In this document: positions 13,388-20,387 of the stretch, piece by piece
Layout of the letters: each line of letters opens with the position of its first letter
How positions within the stretch are numbered: position 1 is the stretch's first letter
DNA from: Bacteroidia bacterium
GTDB lineage: Bacteria > Bacteroidota > Bacteroidia > Flavobacteriales > Flavobacteriaceae
Length of the DNA: 24,415 nucleotides
Assembly: GCA_030425715.1 (NCBI GenBank)
Contig: JAUIAA010000003.1
Coordinates: 1-24,415 of the forward strand
Direction of reading: 5' to 3'
Program-made: the position numbers and the translations under genes
Notes under the pieces: generated by a model
The model's input: the letters and a program-made list of their open reading frames with translations, nothing else
The model's database searches: none
Told to the model about the DNA's origin: nothing

Positions 13388-14149
13388 TTGAAACCAAAAA
13401 TTAGCATATTGGGTTGTGGTTGGTTGGGTTTGGCCTTAGCAGAAGATTTGCTGCAAAAGGGTTATCAAGTATCTGGGTCGAGTAGGCTGCAGCGCAAACA
13501 AGAAATGATAAGAGCCAAAGGAATTGAACCTTTTGTTCTTGACGTTGGTAATAAAGATTATTGCTCCTTATTTTTAGATAGTGATATTTTAATTATTGCC
13601 ATTACTTCTAAAGAAATAAGTCATTTTAAAAACCTAATCTATCAAATTGAAAAATCTAACACACAGAAAGTAATTTTTATTAGCTCTACATCCGTATATC
13701 CCAATACCAATGGGGTGGTTACAGAAAATAGTTCAGTAAAAAACACAGAGTTAACACAAATTGAGCAATTATTTTCAAAAAATAAACGGTTTCAAACTAC
13801 GGTTTTACGCTTTGGCGGACTTTTTGGCTATGATCGTCAACCTGGTAATTTTATCAAAGAAGGGAAAAAAATTGCAAACCCTGAAGGTTATGTAAACCTA
13901 ATTCATAGAGACGATTGCATTCAAATTATATCACAAATTATTAGTAAAAATATTTGGAATGAAATTTTTAATGCTTGTGCAGATTCTCACCCTAAAAGAA
14001 AAGAATTTTATAAAAAACAAATGCAAAAATTAGGGAGAGAAGCAAAGTTTGATGAAAACTCGAAAAATGAATATAAAATGGTAAGCAGCAAAAAGTTAAT
14101 ACATATGTTGAATTATCAGTTTATATATAGAGACCTAATAAATTATTAA
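13388..14149 (+). CDS. NAD(P)-binding SDR/epimerase-like protein (YeeZ-type)
   Basis: A 253-residue Rossmann-fold protein. The nucleotide-binding loop is ILGCGWLGLALAEDL (residues 6-20, GxGxxG variant GCGWLG), followed by SGSSR, which is compatible with NADP. ISSTSVYPNTNG (about 98-109) is the SDR Ser/Tyr region, and LRFGGLFGYDRQPGNF the extended-SDR substrate region. It resembles YeeZ-like sugar-epimerase-related proteins of unsettled function. The start is a TTG at 13388, matching the family start; no ATG lies upstream in frame. It opens a run of four plus-strand genes to 15917, but is separated from DoxX by 67 bp with its own promoter. Confidence 0.82.
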   Translation: MKPKISILGCGWLGLALAEDLLQKGYQVSGSSRLQRKQEMIRAKGIEPFVLDVGNKDYCSLFLDSDILIIAITSKEISHFKNLIYQIEKSNTQKVIFISSTSVYPNTNGVVTENSSVKNTELTQIEQLFSKNKRFQTTVLRFGGLFGYDRQPGNFIKEGKKIANPEGYVNLIHRDDCIQIISQIISKNIWNEIFNACADSHPKRKEFYKKQMQKLGREAKFDENSKNEYKMVSSKKLIHMLNYQFIYRDLINY

Positions 14150-14181
14150 ATCCCATAGCATTCTATTTACCAAATTAATAG

Positions 14182-14212
14182 TTGATTTCTTGTGTAAAAA
14201 CGCGTAACTTTA
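14182..14212 (+). promoter_or_regulatory. Predicted doxX promoter (TTG-N20-TAACTTTA)
   Basis: TTG (14182-14184) and TAACTTTA (14205-14212) are 20 nt apart. The ATG at 14217 begins 4 nt after the box, so the mRNA would be leaderless or nearly so. The last base of the box departs from consensus. Confidence 0.4.
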
Positions 14213-14216
14213 AGCT

Positions 14217-14573
14217 ATGCCAACTATAAAACTTATATCACTAATTGCAATGGTAATTTTATTTATTGTTGCTGGTATTTTTCATTTTACCAAGCCAAGA
14301 ATATTTATCAAAATTACACCTAACTGGGTTCCTTTCCCAGAAAAGGTGAACGTGTTAGTGGGCATCGTAGAAATTGTTTTAGCTATTGCCCTAATATTTG
14401 CCCAAACAAGGAGTGCGGCAGCTATGGGTATCATTCTGTTATTAATTGCGGTGTTTCCTGCTAATGTAAAACATTTTAAGCAAGCTTTAAGCAAGAATAA
14501 ATTTGTTTTACCCACACTTATTAGGTTGCCTTTGCAAGCTTTATTGATATATTGGGCATATACTTTTATCTAA
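14217..14573 (+). CDS. DoxX-family membrane protein
   Basis: A 118-residue protein with four membrane helices (about 5-24, 44-62, 66-84 and 98-117). FIVAGIFHFTKPRIFIKITPNWVPFPE is the DoxX-like hallmark after helix 1, and FPANVKHFKQAL follows helix 3. DoxX-type proteins are linked to quinone or thiosulfate chemistry and redox stress; the exact role here is unknown. The TIGR01777 gene begins 7 nt after its stop, so the two form an operon together with the pyrimidine-dimer glycosylase. Confidence 0.87.
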   Translation: MPTIKLISLIAMVILFIVAGIFHFTKPRIFIKITPNWVPFPEKVNVLVGIVEIVLAIALIFAQTRSAAAMGIILLLIAVFPANVKHFKQALSKNKFVLPTLIRLPLQALLIYWAYTFI

Positions 14574-14579
14574 ATTTTA

Positions 14580-15485
14580 ATGAAACAGCGTGTTTTAATT
14601 ACTGGAGGTACTGGTTTGATAGGGATTTATCTTACGAATAAATTACTAGCAAAAGGATATGAGGTTGCAATTTTGAGCAGGACAAGGAAAAATGTAAAAA
14701 AACCTGTGTATATTTGGGAAGTTGAACATGCAGTAATAGACCAATCTATTGTAAACTCTTCGGATTATATTATACATCTTGCTGGTGCAAATATTGCTGA
14801 AAAAAGATGGAGCAAAAAGAGAAAGAAAATCATCTTATCTAGTAGGGTGGATTCCTGTAACTTACTTTTTAAGGCTTTAAACCCAAATAAAAACCAATTA
14901 AAGGCATTCATTACAGCATCCTCCATTGGGTATTATGGAGCAAGAACCTTGGATAAAATATTTGTAGAATCGGATAGTTTTTACAATGATTTTTTAGGAA
15001 TGGTGACTAAAAAATGGGAAGATGCCGCCAACCAATTCCAAAATATTGGAGTTAGAACCGTTGCTTTAAGAACAGGAATTGTTTTATCAAATAAGGCAAA
15101 AGCACTAAAAAAACTAAGTTTACCCATAAAACTTGGTTTGGGAGCTTCTTTAGGCAATGGAAAACAATATATACCATGGATTCATATTGAAGATTTGTGT
15201 AATATGTACCTCAAAGCAATAGAAGATATACAAATGCAAGGAGCATATAATGCAGTAGCTCCTGAGTATATTAAACATAATGAATGGATACATCAATTGG
15301 CAGAACGTTTAAATAAAAAATTATGGCTTCCCAATATACCTGCTGTTTGGTTACAACTAATTTTAGGAGAATTATCGGATTTGGTATTAAAAGGTAGCAG
15401 AATCTCTTCGGATAAAATAAGAACCGCAGGATATCAATTTTTGTATCCAGAATTAAAAAAAGCTTTGTTGGCTTTAAAGTTATAA
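14580..15485 (+). CDS. TIGR01777-family epimerase-like protein (YfcH-type)
   Basis: A 301-residue extended SDR. The NAD(P) loop is VLITGGTGLIGIYLTNKL (GxxGxxG, residues 4-21); IIHLAGANIAEKRWSKKRKK (about 64-83) and FITASSIGYYGARTLD (about 110-125) are signature segments of the TIGR01777 group, with the latter carrying Ser and Tyr near the catalytic site. The C-terminal DUF1731 part includes EWIHQLAERLNKKLWLPNIPA and GSRISSDKIRTAGYQFLYPEL. The substrate is unknown. In Flavobacteriaceae, relatives often sit beside cryptochrome/photolyase genes, and here the next gene, 3 nt on, is a UV-lesion glycosylase, which supports a link to light damage (inference). Confidence 0.9.
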   Translation: MKQRVLITGGTGLIGIYLTNKLLAKGYEVAILSRTRKNVKKPVYIWEVEHAVIDQSIVNSSDYIIHLAGANIAEKRWSKKRKKIILSSRVDSCNLLFKALNPNKNQLKAFITASSIGYYGARTLDKIFVESDSFYNDFLGMVTKKWEDAANQFQNIGVRTVALRTGIVLSNKAKALKKLSLPIKLGLGASLGNGKQYIPWIHIEDLCNMYLKAIEDIQMQGAYNAVAPEYIKHNEWIHQLAERLNKKLWLPNIPAVWLQLILGELSDLVLKGSRISSDKIRTAGYQFLYPELKKALLALKL

Positions 15486-15488
15486 ACC

Positions 15489-15917
15489 ATGAGAATTTGG
15501 TCCTTACACCCACAATATTTAGATTCCAAAGGATTGGTAGCACTTTGGAGAGAAACTTTGTTGGCAAAACATGTTTTAGAAGGGAAAACAAAAGGGTATA
15601 AAAACCATCCGCAATTACTTCGCTTTAAAAATACTAAGAATCCTTTGGGTTATATCAATAGGTATTTGTCTATGGTGTATAAAGAATCTGTCAAAAGAGG
15701 GTTCTATTTTGATAAAAGTAAATTTGAGGCAATTAATTTTGATAGTAAACTTACGGTAAGTACAGGGCAAATTAATTTTGAAATGCAACATTTGCTAAAA
15801 AAGCTCAAGATTAGAGATAAGAAGCTTTTTGAAAAGTATAAGAATATTTCACAAATACAACCAAACGCCATTTTTACTATTATCTCTGGCGAGATAGCAG
15901 CTTGGGAAGTGGTTTAA
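15489..15917 (+). CDS. Pyrimidine dimer DNA glycosylase (endonuclease V-like)
   Basis: A 142-residue protein of the family typified by T4 endonuclease V, a DNA glycosylase/AP lyase that excises UV-made cyclobutane pyrimidine dimers. MRIWSLHPQYLDSKGLVALW at the N-terminus and LLAKHVLEGKTKGYKNHPQL are the family signature; INRYLSMVYKESVKRGFYFD follows. In T4 the N-terminal Thr amine is the nucleophile; here Arg2 follows Met, as in many bacterial relatives of unproven activity, so repair function is probable but not certain. It starts 3 nt after the TIGR01777 gene and is certainly co-transcribed. Confidence 0.82.
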   Translation: MRIWSLHPQYLDSKGLVALWRETLLAKHVLEGKTKGYKNHPQLLRFKNTKNPLGYINRYLSMVYKESVKRGFYFDKSKFEAINFDSKLTVSTGQINFEMQHLLKKLKIRDKKLFEKYKNISQIQPNAIFTIISGEIAAWEVV

Positions 15918-15971
15918 GTAAAAAATACGCATCCAGTTTTAATTGTATTTATAAAAAAAGTAGATAAAAAA

Positions 15972-16002
15972 TTTGTATAGTAAGGAATCCTAACTATATT
16001 TG
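15972..16002 (+). promoter_or_regulatory. Consensus promoter with 19-bp palindromic operator (MarR site candidate)
   Basis: TTTG (15972-15975), 19 nt, TATATTTG (15995-16002): a perfect Bacteroidota promoter. The spacer holds TAGTAAGGAATCCTAACTA (15978-15996), an inverted repeat with 8 of 9 arm bases matching, i.e. TAGTxAGGA and TCCTxACTA around one central base. A bound dimer would cover the promoter. The MarR protein encoded three genes downstream is the obvious candidate. The remaining spacer holds nothing else. Confidence 0.75.
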
Positions 16003-16038
16003 TAACTCCTTATTGTTTCATTTAAATTATATAGAGTT

Positions 16039-16272
16039 ATGAGTAAATCAGTTTTTTATCACGCAGGTTGTCCAGTATGTGTTAGTGCTGAACACGATAT
16101 TATCAATTTAGCAGGAGCCGACAATGTAGAAGTTGTTCATTTAGGAGAAGATGCATCTAGAATTCATGAGGCCGAGCTGGCAGGAGTAAAATCTGTTCCA
16201 GCAATGGTCACTCCAAATGGCAACGTATTGCATATCAATTTTGGTGCCTCTATGGCAGATGTAAAAGGTTAA
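16039..16272 (+). CDS. Thioredoxin-fold mini-protein with a CPVC motif
   Basis: A 77-residue protein: beta strand SVFYHAG, then the redox dithiol Cys11-Pro-Val-Cys14, and a later VKSVPAMVTPNGNVLHINFG with the cis-proline loop (Val-Pro) that faces the dithiol in thioredoxin and glutaredoxin folds. It is shorter than a full thioredoxin, like glutaredoxin-like or mini-thioredoxin proteins. It probably reduces disulfides in the cytoplasm (no signal peptide). It is the first gene after a strong promoter with a palindrome, followed by DUF2024 and a Cys-tailed MarR regulator, which suggests a redox-responsive operon. Confidence 0.78.
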   Translation: MSKSVFYHAGCPVCVSAEHDIINLAGADNVEVVHLGEDASRIHEAELAGVKSVPAMVTPNGNVLHINFGASMADVKG

Positions 16273-16281
16273 TTTGAATTG

Positions 16282-16314
16282 GGTTAGGGTTTTGGTACCA
16301 TCAAGACTCTAACC
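16282..16314 (+). other. Intergenic hairpin between the thioredoxin-like and DUF2024 genes
   Basis: GGTTAGGGT (16282-16290) can pair with ACTCTAACC (16306-16314) over 9 bp with one G-U pair and a 15-nt loop. No T-tract follows, so it is not an ordinary terminator; it could be an mRNA-stabilising or processing element. Confidence 0.4.
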
Positions 16315-16330
16315 ATTTAAAACATTAATT

Positions 16331-16594
16331 ATGAAAGTTTCAGTTTGGGATACTTATGTAACTAGGGCAGATGGTAAAATTATGCATTTTGATATTTTAG
16401 TACCAAAAGAAGTACAAGATGAAGAAAAAATATTTGGCTATGGCAAAACGTATTTAAAGGGAAAACCTTTTAATACAGGTAAATTATCCGCAAAAGAATG
16501 CCAGTTTTGTCATATAGAATCTGCTAGTGATATTGTGATAAATAGCATTGAAAAATCAGGATTTCATATTATTGAAATGGAGAATTGTAATTGA
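16331..16594 (+). CDS. DUF2024 family protein
   Basis: An 87-residue soluble protein matching DUF2024: MKVSVWDTYVTRADGKIMHF at the N-terminus, DILVPKEVQDEEKIFGYGKT, and the CQFCHIESA stretch with a CxxC pair plus His, followed by IEKSGFHIIEMENC. The function is unknown; the Cys/His content would allow metal binding or thiol chemistry. It lies 58 bp after the thioredoxin-like gene and 55 bp before the MarR gene, with no clear promoter of its own, so it is probably part of the same operon. Confidence 0.85.
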   Translation: MKVSVWDTYVTRADGKIMHFDILVPKEVQDEEKIFGYGKTYLKGKPFNTGKLSAKECQFCHIESASDIVINSIEKSGFHIIEMENCN

Positions 16595-16649
16595 TTTAAT
16601 ATAGATGACTAACTTTACTGCAAATTAATATTGGTAAAGCCTCTTTTTT

Positions 16650-17246
16650 ATGGGTACAAGTGTTTTTAATCCAAATCAACAAGAACAAGAAACCGCGAGT
16701 AAAATTGTGGCTGGTTTAGAAAGAATTTCTGAAGCTTTTAAAGTTTTACTTTGGGACAAAGCCAAGCAATTGGGGTTGAGCCCAATTCAGATACAAATTT
16801 TAATTTTTATAGCCTACCATAAGCAAGAATTATGTAATGTAAGTCATCTTGCAAAGGAGTTTAATATTACCAAACCTACCATAAGTGATGCCGTTAGAGT
16901 GCTCGTTAAAAAAGAGTTGGTTTTTAAAAATTATTTACCAACAGATAGCAGAAGTTATACCATTGTACTTTCAGATACTGGCATGGGTGTATTAAGAGAA
17001 ACCGAGCAGTTTTCCAACCCATTAAAGAACCATGTTTCAGATTTGCCAACTCCCGATTTAGAGCAGCTTTTTTTCACTCTAAGCAAATTGATTTATCAAT
17101 TAAATCAGCATGGAATACTACAAGTGCAAAGAACCTGTTTTGGCTGTAAATTCTATCAAAAAAATAACGACAAGCATTTTTGTAATTTATTAGATAAAGA
17201 ATTACTTGCCAAAGAAATTAGGTTAGATTGTCCAGAGTATATCTAG
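16650..17246 (+). CDS. MarR-family regulator with a four-cysteine C-terminal tail
   Basis: A 198-residue regulator. Residues about 20-150 form a MarR winged helix: LSPIQIQILIFIAYHK, helix-turn-helix HLAKEFNITKPTISDAVRVL (67-86), wing YLPTDSRSYTIVLSDTG, and the long dimerisation helices. After it comes an extension with Cys163, Cys166, Cys178 and Cys194 (Cx2C-x11-C-x15-C) in RTCFGCKFYQ, FCNLLD and LDCPEY. This spacing would suit an Fe-S cluster or zinc, so the protein probably senses redox state, oxygen or nitric oxide (inference). It sits with a CxxC thioredoxin-like protein and a 4Fe-4S protein, and a palindrome lies in the operon promoter. CTTTAC/GTAAAG inverted repeats precede its start. 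Confidence 0.86.
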   Translation: MGTSVFNPNQQEQETASKIVAGLERISEAFKVLLWDKAKQLGLSPIQIQILIFIAYHKQELCNVSHLAKEFNITKPTISDAVRVLVKKELVFKNYLPTDSRSYTIVLSDTGMGVLRETEQFSNPLKNHVSDLPTPDLEQLFFTLSKLIYQLNQHGILQVQRTCFGCKFYQKNNDKHFCNLLDKELLAKEIRLDCPEYI

Positions 17247-17292
17247 TGTAGATAATTTCTTACCTTTATAAGACATTTTTAATTTGTTTACC

Positions 17293-17499
17293 ATGAAAAA
17301 ATATGCCAAAGAAGATATCAAAGTAGTTTGGGAGCCCGAAAAATGTATACACTCTGCTATTTGCGCAAAAGGTTTAGCCGAAGTTTTTAAGCCTAGGGTA
17401 AAACCTTGGATTCAAACAGAAAATGCTACAAAAGAGGCCATTATCGCGCAAGTAAAACAATGTCCCTCAGGTGCTTTGTCTATTGAGCAAAATGTTTAA
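17293..17499 (+). CDS. (4Fe-4S) mono-cluster / Fer4_19-type small protein
   Basis: A 68-residue acidic-basic small protein of the divergent 4Fe-4S mono-cluster family. Cys18 in EKCIHSAIC, Cys24 and Cys57 in QCPSGALSIE are present, with VFKPRVKPWIQ between. Three cysteines and a nearby His match the family pattern. It probably carries one iron-sulfur cluster and transfers electrons or accompanies a redox sensor. ATG 17293 is preferred over the in-frame TTG at 17284, as the family starts here. The stop codon overlaps the stop of the convergent hemolysin III-like gene by three bases. It may belong to the MarR group of genes, though 46 bp separate it and a weak TTAATTTG -7 box precedes it. Confidence 0.82.
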   Translation: MKKYAKEDIKVVWEPEKCIHSAICAKGLAEVFKPRVKPWIQTENATKEAIIAQVKQCPSGALSIEQNV

Positions 17500-18146
17500 A
17501 CAACCATGGGCAACACATAATAATACACAGCTATAAAGTGGCAAATACTTGCTATCAATACAAAGACATGAAAAATAGCATGGGTGTATTTTATCTTTTT
17601 AAATCCGTACAAAATTGCACCTACTGTATAAAAAAGTCCGCCTGTAAAAAGCCAAATTAAGCCTTCCTTGGTAAAATATTCTATCAATGGACGGATGGCA
17701 AAAACAATAAGCCAACCCATCATAATATAAGCGGCGGTAGAAATTTTAATATATTTTCCTGTAAAAAATAGTTTTAAAATAATACCTATCATTGCCAAGC
17801 CCCAAGCAATACCAAAAATGGTCCAACCTAAAGTACCTTTAAGTACCACCAATGTAAATGGGGTATAAGTGCCGACTATTAAAAAATAAATAGCTGCGTG
17901 GTCAAATATTTTATATCTCTTTCTTTTTTCTGGGTTTCTTTCCTTATGATAAATCGTTGATGCCGTGTACAGTACTATCAAACTAATGCCATATACTACA
18001 AAAGGAAAAATTTTTGAAAAGCCAGCCAAGCTCCAAGCCTTAGCTACTAACATTACTGTTCCTAAAATGCTTAATACCAACCCAATAGCATGTGAAATCA
18101 CATTTATTTTTTCTTCTTTAGGGTCGTAAAAGGTAATTTTATGCAT
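17496..18146 (-). CDS. Hemolysin III / YqfA-like PAQR-type membrane protein
   Basis: A 216-residue protein with seven predicted membrane segments. Family features: EKINVISHAIGLVLSILG (His in helix 1), SLIVLYTASTIYHKERNP with the Ser/His of helix 2, FDHAAIYFLIVGTYTPFTLV (Asp/His in helix 3), and AIFHVFVLIASICHFIAVYYYV at the end. These conserved His/Ser/Asp residues form the metal site seen in PAQR receptors. The molecular function in bacteria is not settled; a cytolytic role should not be assumed. It is downstream of PlsC with a 7-bp gap, so the two form a minus-strand operon, and it converges on the 4Fe-4S gene. Confidence 0.88.
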   Translation of the reverse strand: MHKITFYDPKEEKINVISHAIGLVLSILGTVMLVAKAWSLAGFSKIFPFVVYGISLIVLYTASTIYHKERNPEKRKRYKIFDHAAIYFLIVGTYTPFTLVVLKGTLGWTIFGIAWGLAMIGIILKLFFTGKYIKISTAAYIMMGWLIVFAIRPLIEYFTKEGLIWLFTGGLFYTVGAILYGFKKIKYTHAIFHVFVLIASICHFIAVYYYVLPMVV

Positions 18147-18153
18147 AAGTTTA

Positions 18154-18939
18154 TTATTCTGTGATGGAAGGAATTATTGGCGCACCACAACTCTCCATAT
18201 AGGAAAAATCGTTTTCTAAACTTTTTAAAAGCACTTGATAAGTTTCATTTTTAAGGCTATTTCTATCGGCCATAGTTTTGTTTTTGGTGTGGATAAACGA
18301 GTGAATTTTGACTCTTAATTTTCCAGGTGCTCCACTAAAAAAAGTATAAGAAAATCGTTTTTTACAATCAAAAAAAGAAATGGGAACTATGGGTATTTGG
18401 TGTTCAATTGCCAAACGGAAGGTGCCATTTTGAAAATTATCGAGAACCACACTTTCATCATCAGGAACTTTACCTTCTGGAAAAATACAAACGCTTAAAT
18501 TCTTTTTTAATTTTTGTTCTGCCGCTTCAAAAACAGCTACACGACTTTGCTTGTCTTCTCTATCTACCAAAATACAGGTGCGTTTATAGATATGCCCAAA
18601 AATAGGAATTTTTGCCAATTCTTTTTTTCCAATAAAAACAAAAGGTGTTTTGGTTATGGCCAACATCAACATAATATCAATCATCGAAGTGTGATTTGGG
18701 CAAAATAAATAGCTCTTATTTTTTTCTAAACGCTCTTCAGCGTTTATTGCTACGGCAAAGCCCATTACAAAAAGTAAGGTTTTTCCCCAATAATGGGCAA
18801 TTTTAAAAAATAAGGGATACCGATTTTCATTGTAAATAACTATTACCAAAACGGGTAATAGAATTAAGATGGAGGCTAAAAACCAGGTATAAAACCATAA
18901 CCGCCAAAATATGTAGAAAATAGATTTTAAAATTACCAT
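18154..18939 (-). CDS. plsC: 1-acyl-sn-glycerol-3-phosphate acyltransferase (PlsC family)
   Basis: It acylates lysophosphatidate to phosphatidate in phospholipid synthesis, at the inner membrane. With the ATG at 18939 it is 261 residues; an in-frame ATG at 18957 would add six. The shorter start is preferred because a TACTTTTG -7 box (18952-18945) lies within the longer frame, placing the transcript start near 18939. Seen: two N-terminal hydrophobic segments, the catalytic NHTSMID (HX4D) motif at about residue 82, the glycerophosphate-binding region PIFGHIYKRTCILVDRED, FPEG (about residue 153) and the VPISFFDC block. Related acyltransferases may use other acceptors, so the symbol is by family. 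Confidence 0.86.
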   Translation of the reverse strand: MVILKSIFYIFWRLWFYTWFLASILILLPVLVIVIYNENRYPLFFKIAHYWGKTLLFVMGFAVAINAEERLEKNKSYLFCPNHTSMIDIMLMLAITKTPFVFIGKKELAKIPIFGHIYKRTCILVDREDKQSRVAVFEAAEQKLKKNLSVCIFPEGKVPDDESVVLDNFQNGTFRLAIEHQIPIVPISFFDCKKRFSYTFFSGAPGKLRVKIHSFIHTKNKTMADRNSLKNETYQVLLKSLENDFSYMESCGAPIIPSITE

Positions 18940-18994
18940 ACCATCAAAAGTATACATTTAACATGACAATAAAACTTTGTATTAAGTAATGATA

Positions 18995-19027
18995 TTTGGT
19001 ATATTAAATAAAAATAGTTTAACTTTA
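18995..19027 (+). promoter_or_regulatory. Predicted promoter of the GlsB-like gene (TTTG-N21-TAACTTTA)
   Basis: TTTG (18995-18998), 21 nt, TAACTTTA (19020-19027), 30 nt before the ATG at 19058. The spacer is slightly long and the box ends in A, so it is a moderate match. This divergent spacer holds nothing else. Confidence 0.45.
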
Positions 19028-19057
19028 ATCATTATTAACAACTTAATCTTATTTTTT

Positions 19058-19300
19058 ATGAATTTTTTATATTTTATTATTATTGGTGCAATTGCTGGAT
19101 GGCTTGCAGGAAATATTATGAAAGGTGGTGGATTTGGACTGCTTATTAATATCATTTTAGGTATAGTTGGTGGAGCTGTAGGAGGTTGGATTTTTGGTGT
19201 TTTAGGTTTGAGTTCTGGTGATGGACTTATTGGTTCTTTGGTTACTTCGGTAGTCGGTGCTGTAGCATTACTTTTTGTTGCAGGGCTTTTTAAGAAATAA
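19058..19300 (+). CDS. GlsB/YeaQ/YmgE family stress-response membrane protein
   Basis: An 80-residue protein with three short glycine-rich membrane helices: residues 1-16, 26-50 (LLINIILGIVGGAVGGWIFG) and 58-77. The GAIAGWLAGNIMKGGGFGLL motif identifies the transglycosylase-associated/GlsB family. Such proteins are induced by stress in several bacteria, and their biochemical role is unknown. ATG 19058 is chosen over an upstream in-frame ATG at 18989 that would add 23 residues and would include the promoter. A single gene with its own promoter and terminator. Confidence 0.88.
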   Translation: MNFLYFIIIGAIAGWLAGNIMKGGGFGLLINIILGIVGGAVGGWIFGVLGLSSGDGLIGSLVTSVVGAVALLFVAGLFKK

Positions 19301-19318
19301 CCCAAAAACAAATCTTTG

Positions 19319-19343
19319 AAAGGCGGTTTATCCGCTTTTTTTT
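19319..19343 (+). terminator. Rho-independent terminator of the GlsB-like gene
   Basis: AAAGGCGG (19319-19326) pairs with CCGCTTTT with one G-U pair and a 5-nt loop, followed directly by a T-run to 19343. It is 18 nt after the stop codon. Confidence 0.85.
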
Positions 19344-19354
19344 ATGTTTTATCT

Positions 19355-19382
19355 TTCCGTTTAACGGAATTAATTATTTTTG
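19355..19382 (+). promoter_or_regulatory. trpS upstream region: palindrome plus -7 box
   Basis: TTCCGTT (19355-19361) and AACGGAA (19363-19369) form a perfect 15-bp palindrome around one base. TATTTTTG (19375-19382), a full -7 box match, follows, 24 nt before the trpS ATG. The palindrome occupies the promoter spacer, so it may be an operator. Confidence 0.5.
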
Positions 19383-19406
19383 CTCTTCAATAATCACAAC
19401 AAGAAA

Positions 19407-20375
19407 ATGTCGAGAATTTTAACTGGAGTACAGAGTACAGGAACACCACATTTAGGAAATTTATTGGGAGCAATCCTTCCTGCAATAGCCATGTCGGATA
19501 AAGCAAAAGAAGAGTCTTTTTTATTTATTGCAGATATGCATTCTTTAACGCAAATTAAAGATGCAAATACTTTAAAGCAAAATACATATAGTGTTGCAGC
19601 AACTTGGTTGGCCTGCGGTTTAGATGTAGAGAAAGTAGTGTTTTACCGCCAAAGTGATGTGCCGCAAGTAACTGAGTTGACATGGTATTTAAGCTGTTTT
19701 TTCCCCTATCAACGTCTCACCTTAGCACATAGTTTTAAAGACAAATCGGATAGGTTAGAAGATGTAAATGCAGGACTTTTTATGTACCCCATGTTAATGG
19801 CAGCAGATATTTTAGCTTATGATGCAGATATTGTTCCTGTTGGAAAAGATCAATTGCAACATTTAGAAATTACACGTGATGTTGCCAATAGGTTTAACCA
19901 TCAAATGGGAGATACTTTGGTTCCGCCAGAAGCGAAAATACAAGAAGGAAGCATGTACGTACCTGGAACGGATGGCGCTAAAATGAGTAAGTCTAAAGGG
20001 AATATTATAGATATTTTTCTGACAGAAAAAAAACTACGAAAGCAAATCATGAAAATCCAAACCGATTCTACCCCCTTAGAAGCACCTAAAAATCCAGATA
20101 CCTGTAATTTGTTTGGACTGTATCAATTGGTTGCCACTAAAGAGCAAACAGAAGAGTTAAGAACAAAGTATTTGGCAGGTAACTACGGTTATGGCCATGC
20201 CAAACAAGCATTTTATGAGCTCATTTTAGAGCGATTTGTAAAAGAAAGAACACAATACCAATATTATATGGATAATGTATCTGAAATTGATAAGGCCTTA
20301 GCAATAGGGGCTCAAAAAGCGGCAAAAGTAGCCGATGGAGTTATCCATAGAGTTCGAGAGAAATTAGGCTATTAA
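19407..20375 (+). CDS. trpS: Tryptophanyl-tRNA synthetase
   Basis: It charges tRNA-Trp with tryptophan in the cytoplasm. A class I aminoacyl-tRNA synthetase of 322 residues from ATG 19407; a TTG at 19380 in frame would add nine residues that are not part of the family. The two class I signatures are clear: TGVQSTGTPHLGNLLGA with the HIGH-type PHLGN (14-18), and KMSKS (192-196) in GAKMSKSKGNI. ADMHSLTQIK, YPMLMAADILAYDADIVPVG and DQLQHLEITRDVANRFN are typical TrpRS segments. The EEP gene follows 12 bp on and is likely co-transcribed. Confidence 0.96.
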   Translation: MSRILTGVQSTGTPHLGNLLGAILPAIAMSDKAKEESFLFIADMHSLTQIKDANTLKQNTYSVAATWLACGLDVEKVVFYRQSDVPQVTELTWYLSCFFPYQRLTLAHSFKDKSDRLEDVNAGLFMYPMLMAADILAYDADIVPVGKDQLQHLEITRDVANRFNHQMGDTLVPPEAKIQEGSMYVPGTDGAKMSKSKGNIIDIFLTEKKLRKQIMKIQTDSTPLEAPKNPDTCNLFGLYQLVATKEQTEELRTKYLAGNYGYGHAKQAFYELILERFVKERTQYQYYMDNVSEIDKALAIGAQKAAKVADGVIHRVREKLGY

Positions 20376-20387
20376 AAAAGTAGAAAC

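Noticed and set aside
15271..15591. Minus-strand frame across the TIGR01777/glycosylase junction
   Set aside because: Both plus-strand genes are recognised and tightly spaced; the reverse frame shows no motif.
18982..19311. Minus-strand open frame rich in Pro, Ile and Lys opposite the GlsB-like gene
   Set aside because: It mirrors the Gly-rich codons of the well-supported plus-strand gene; low-complexity composition and no family match.
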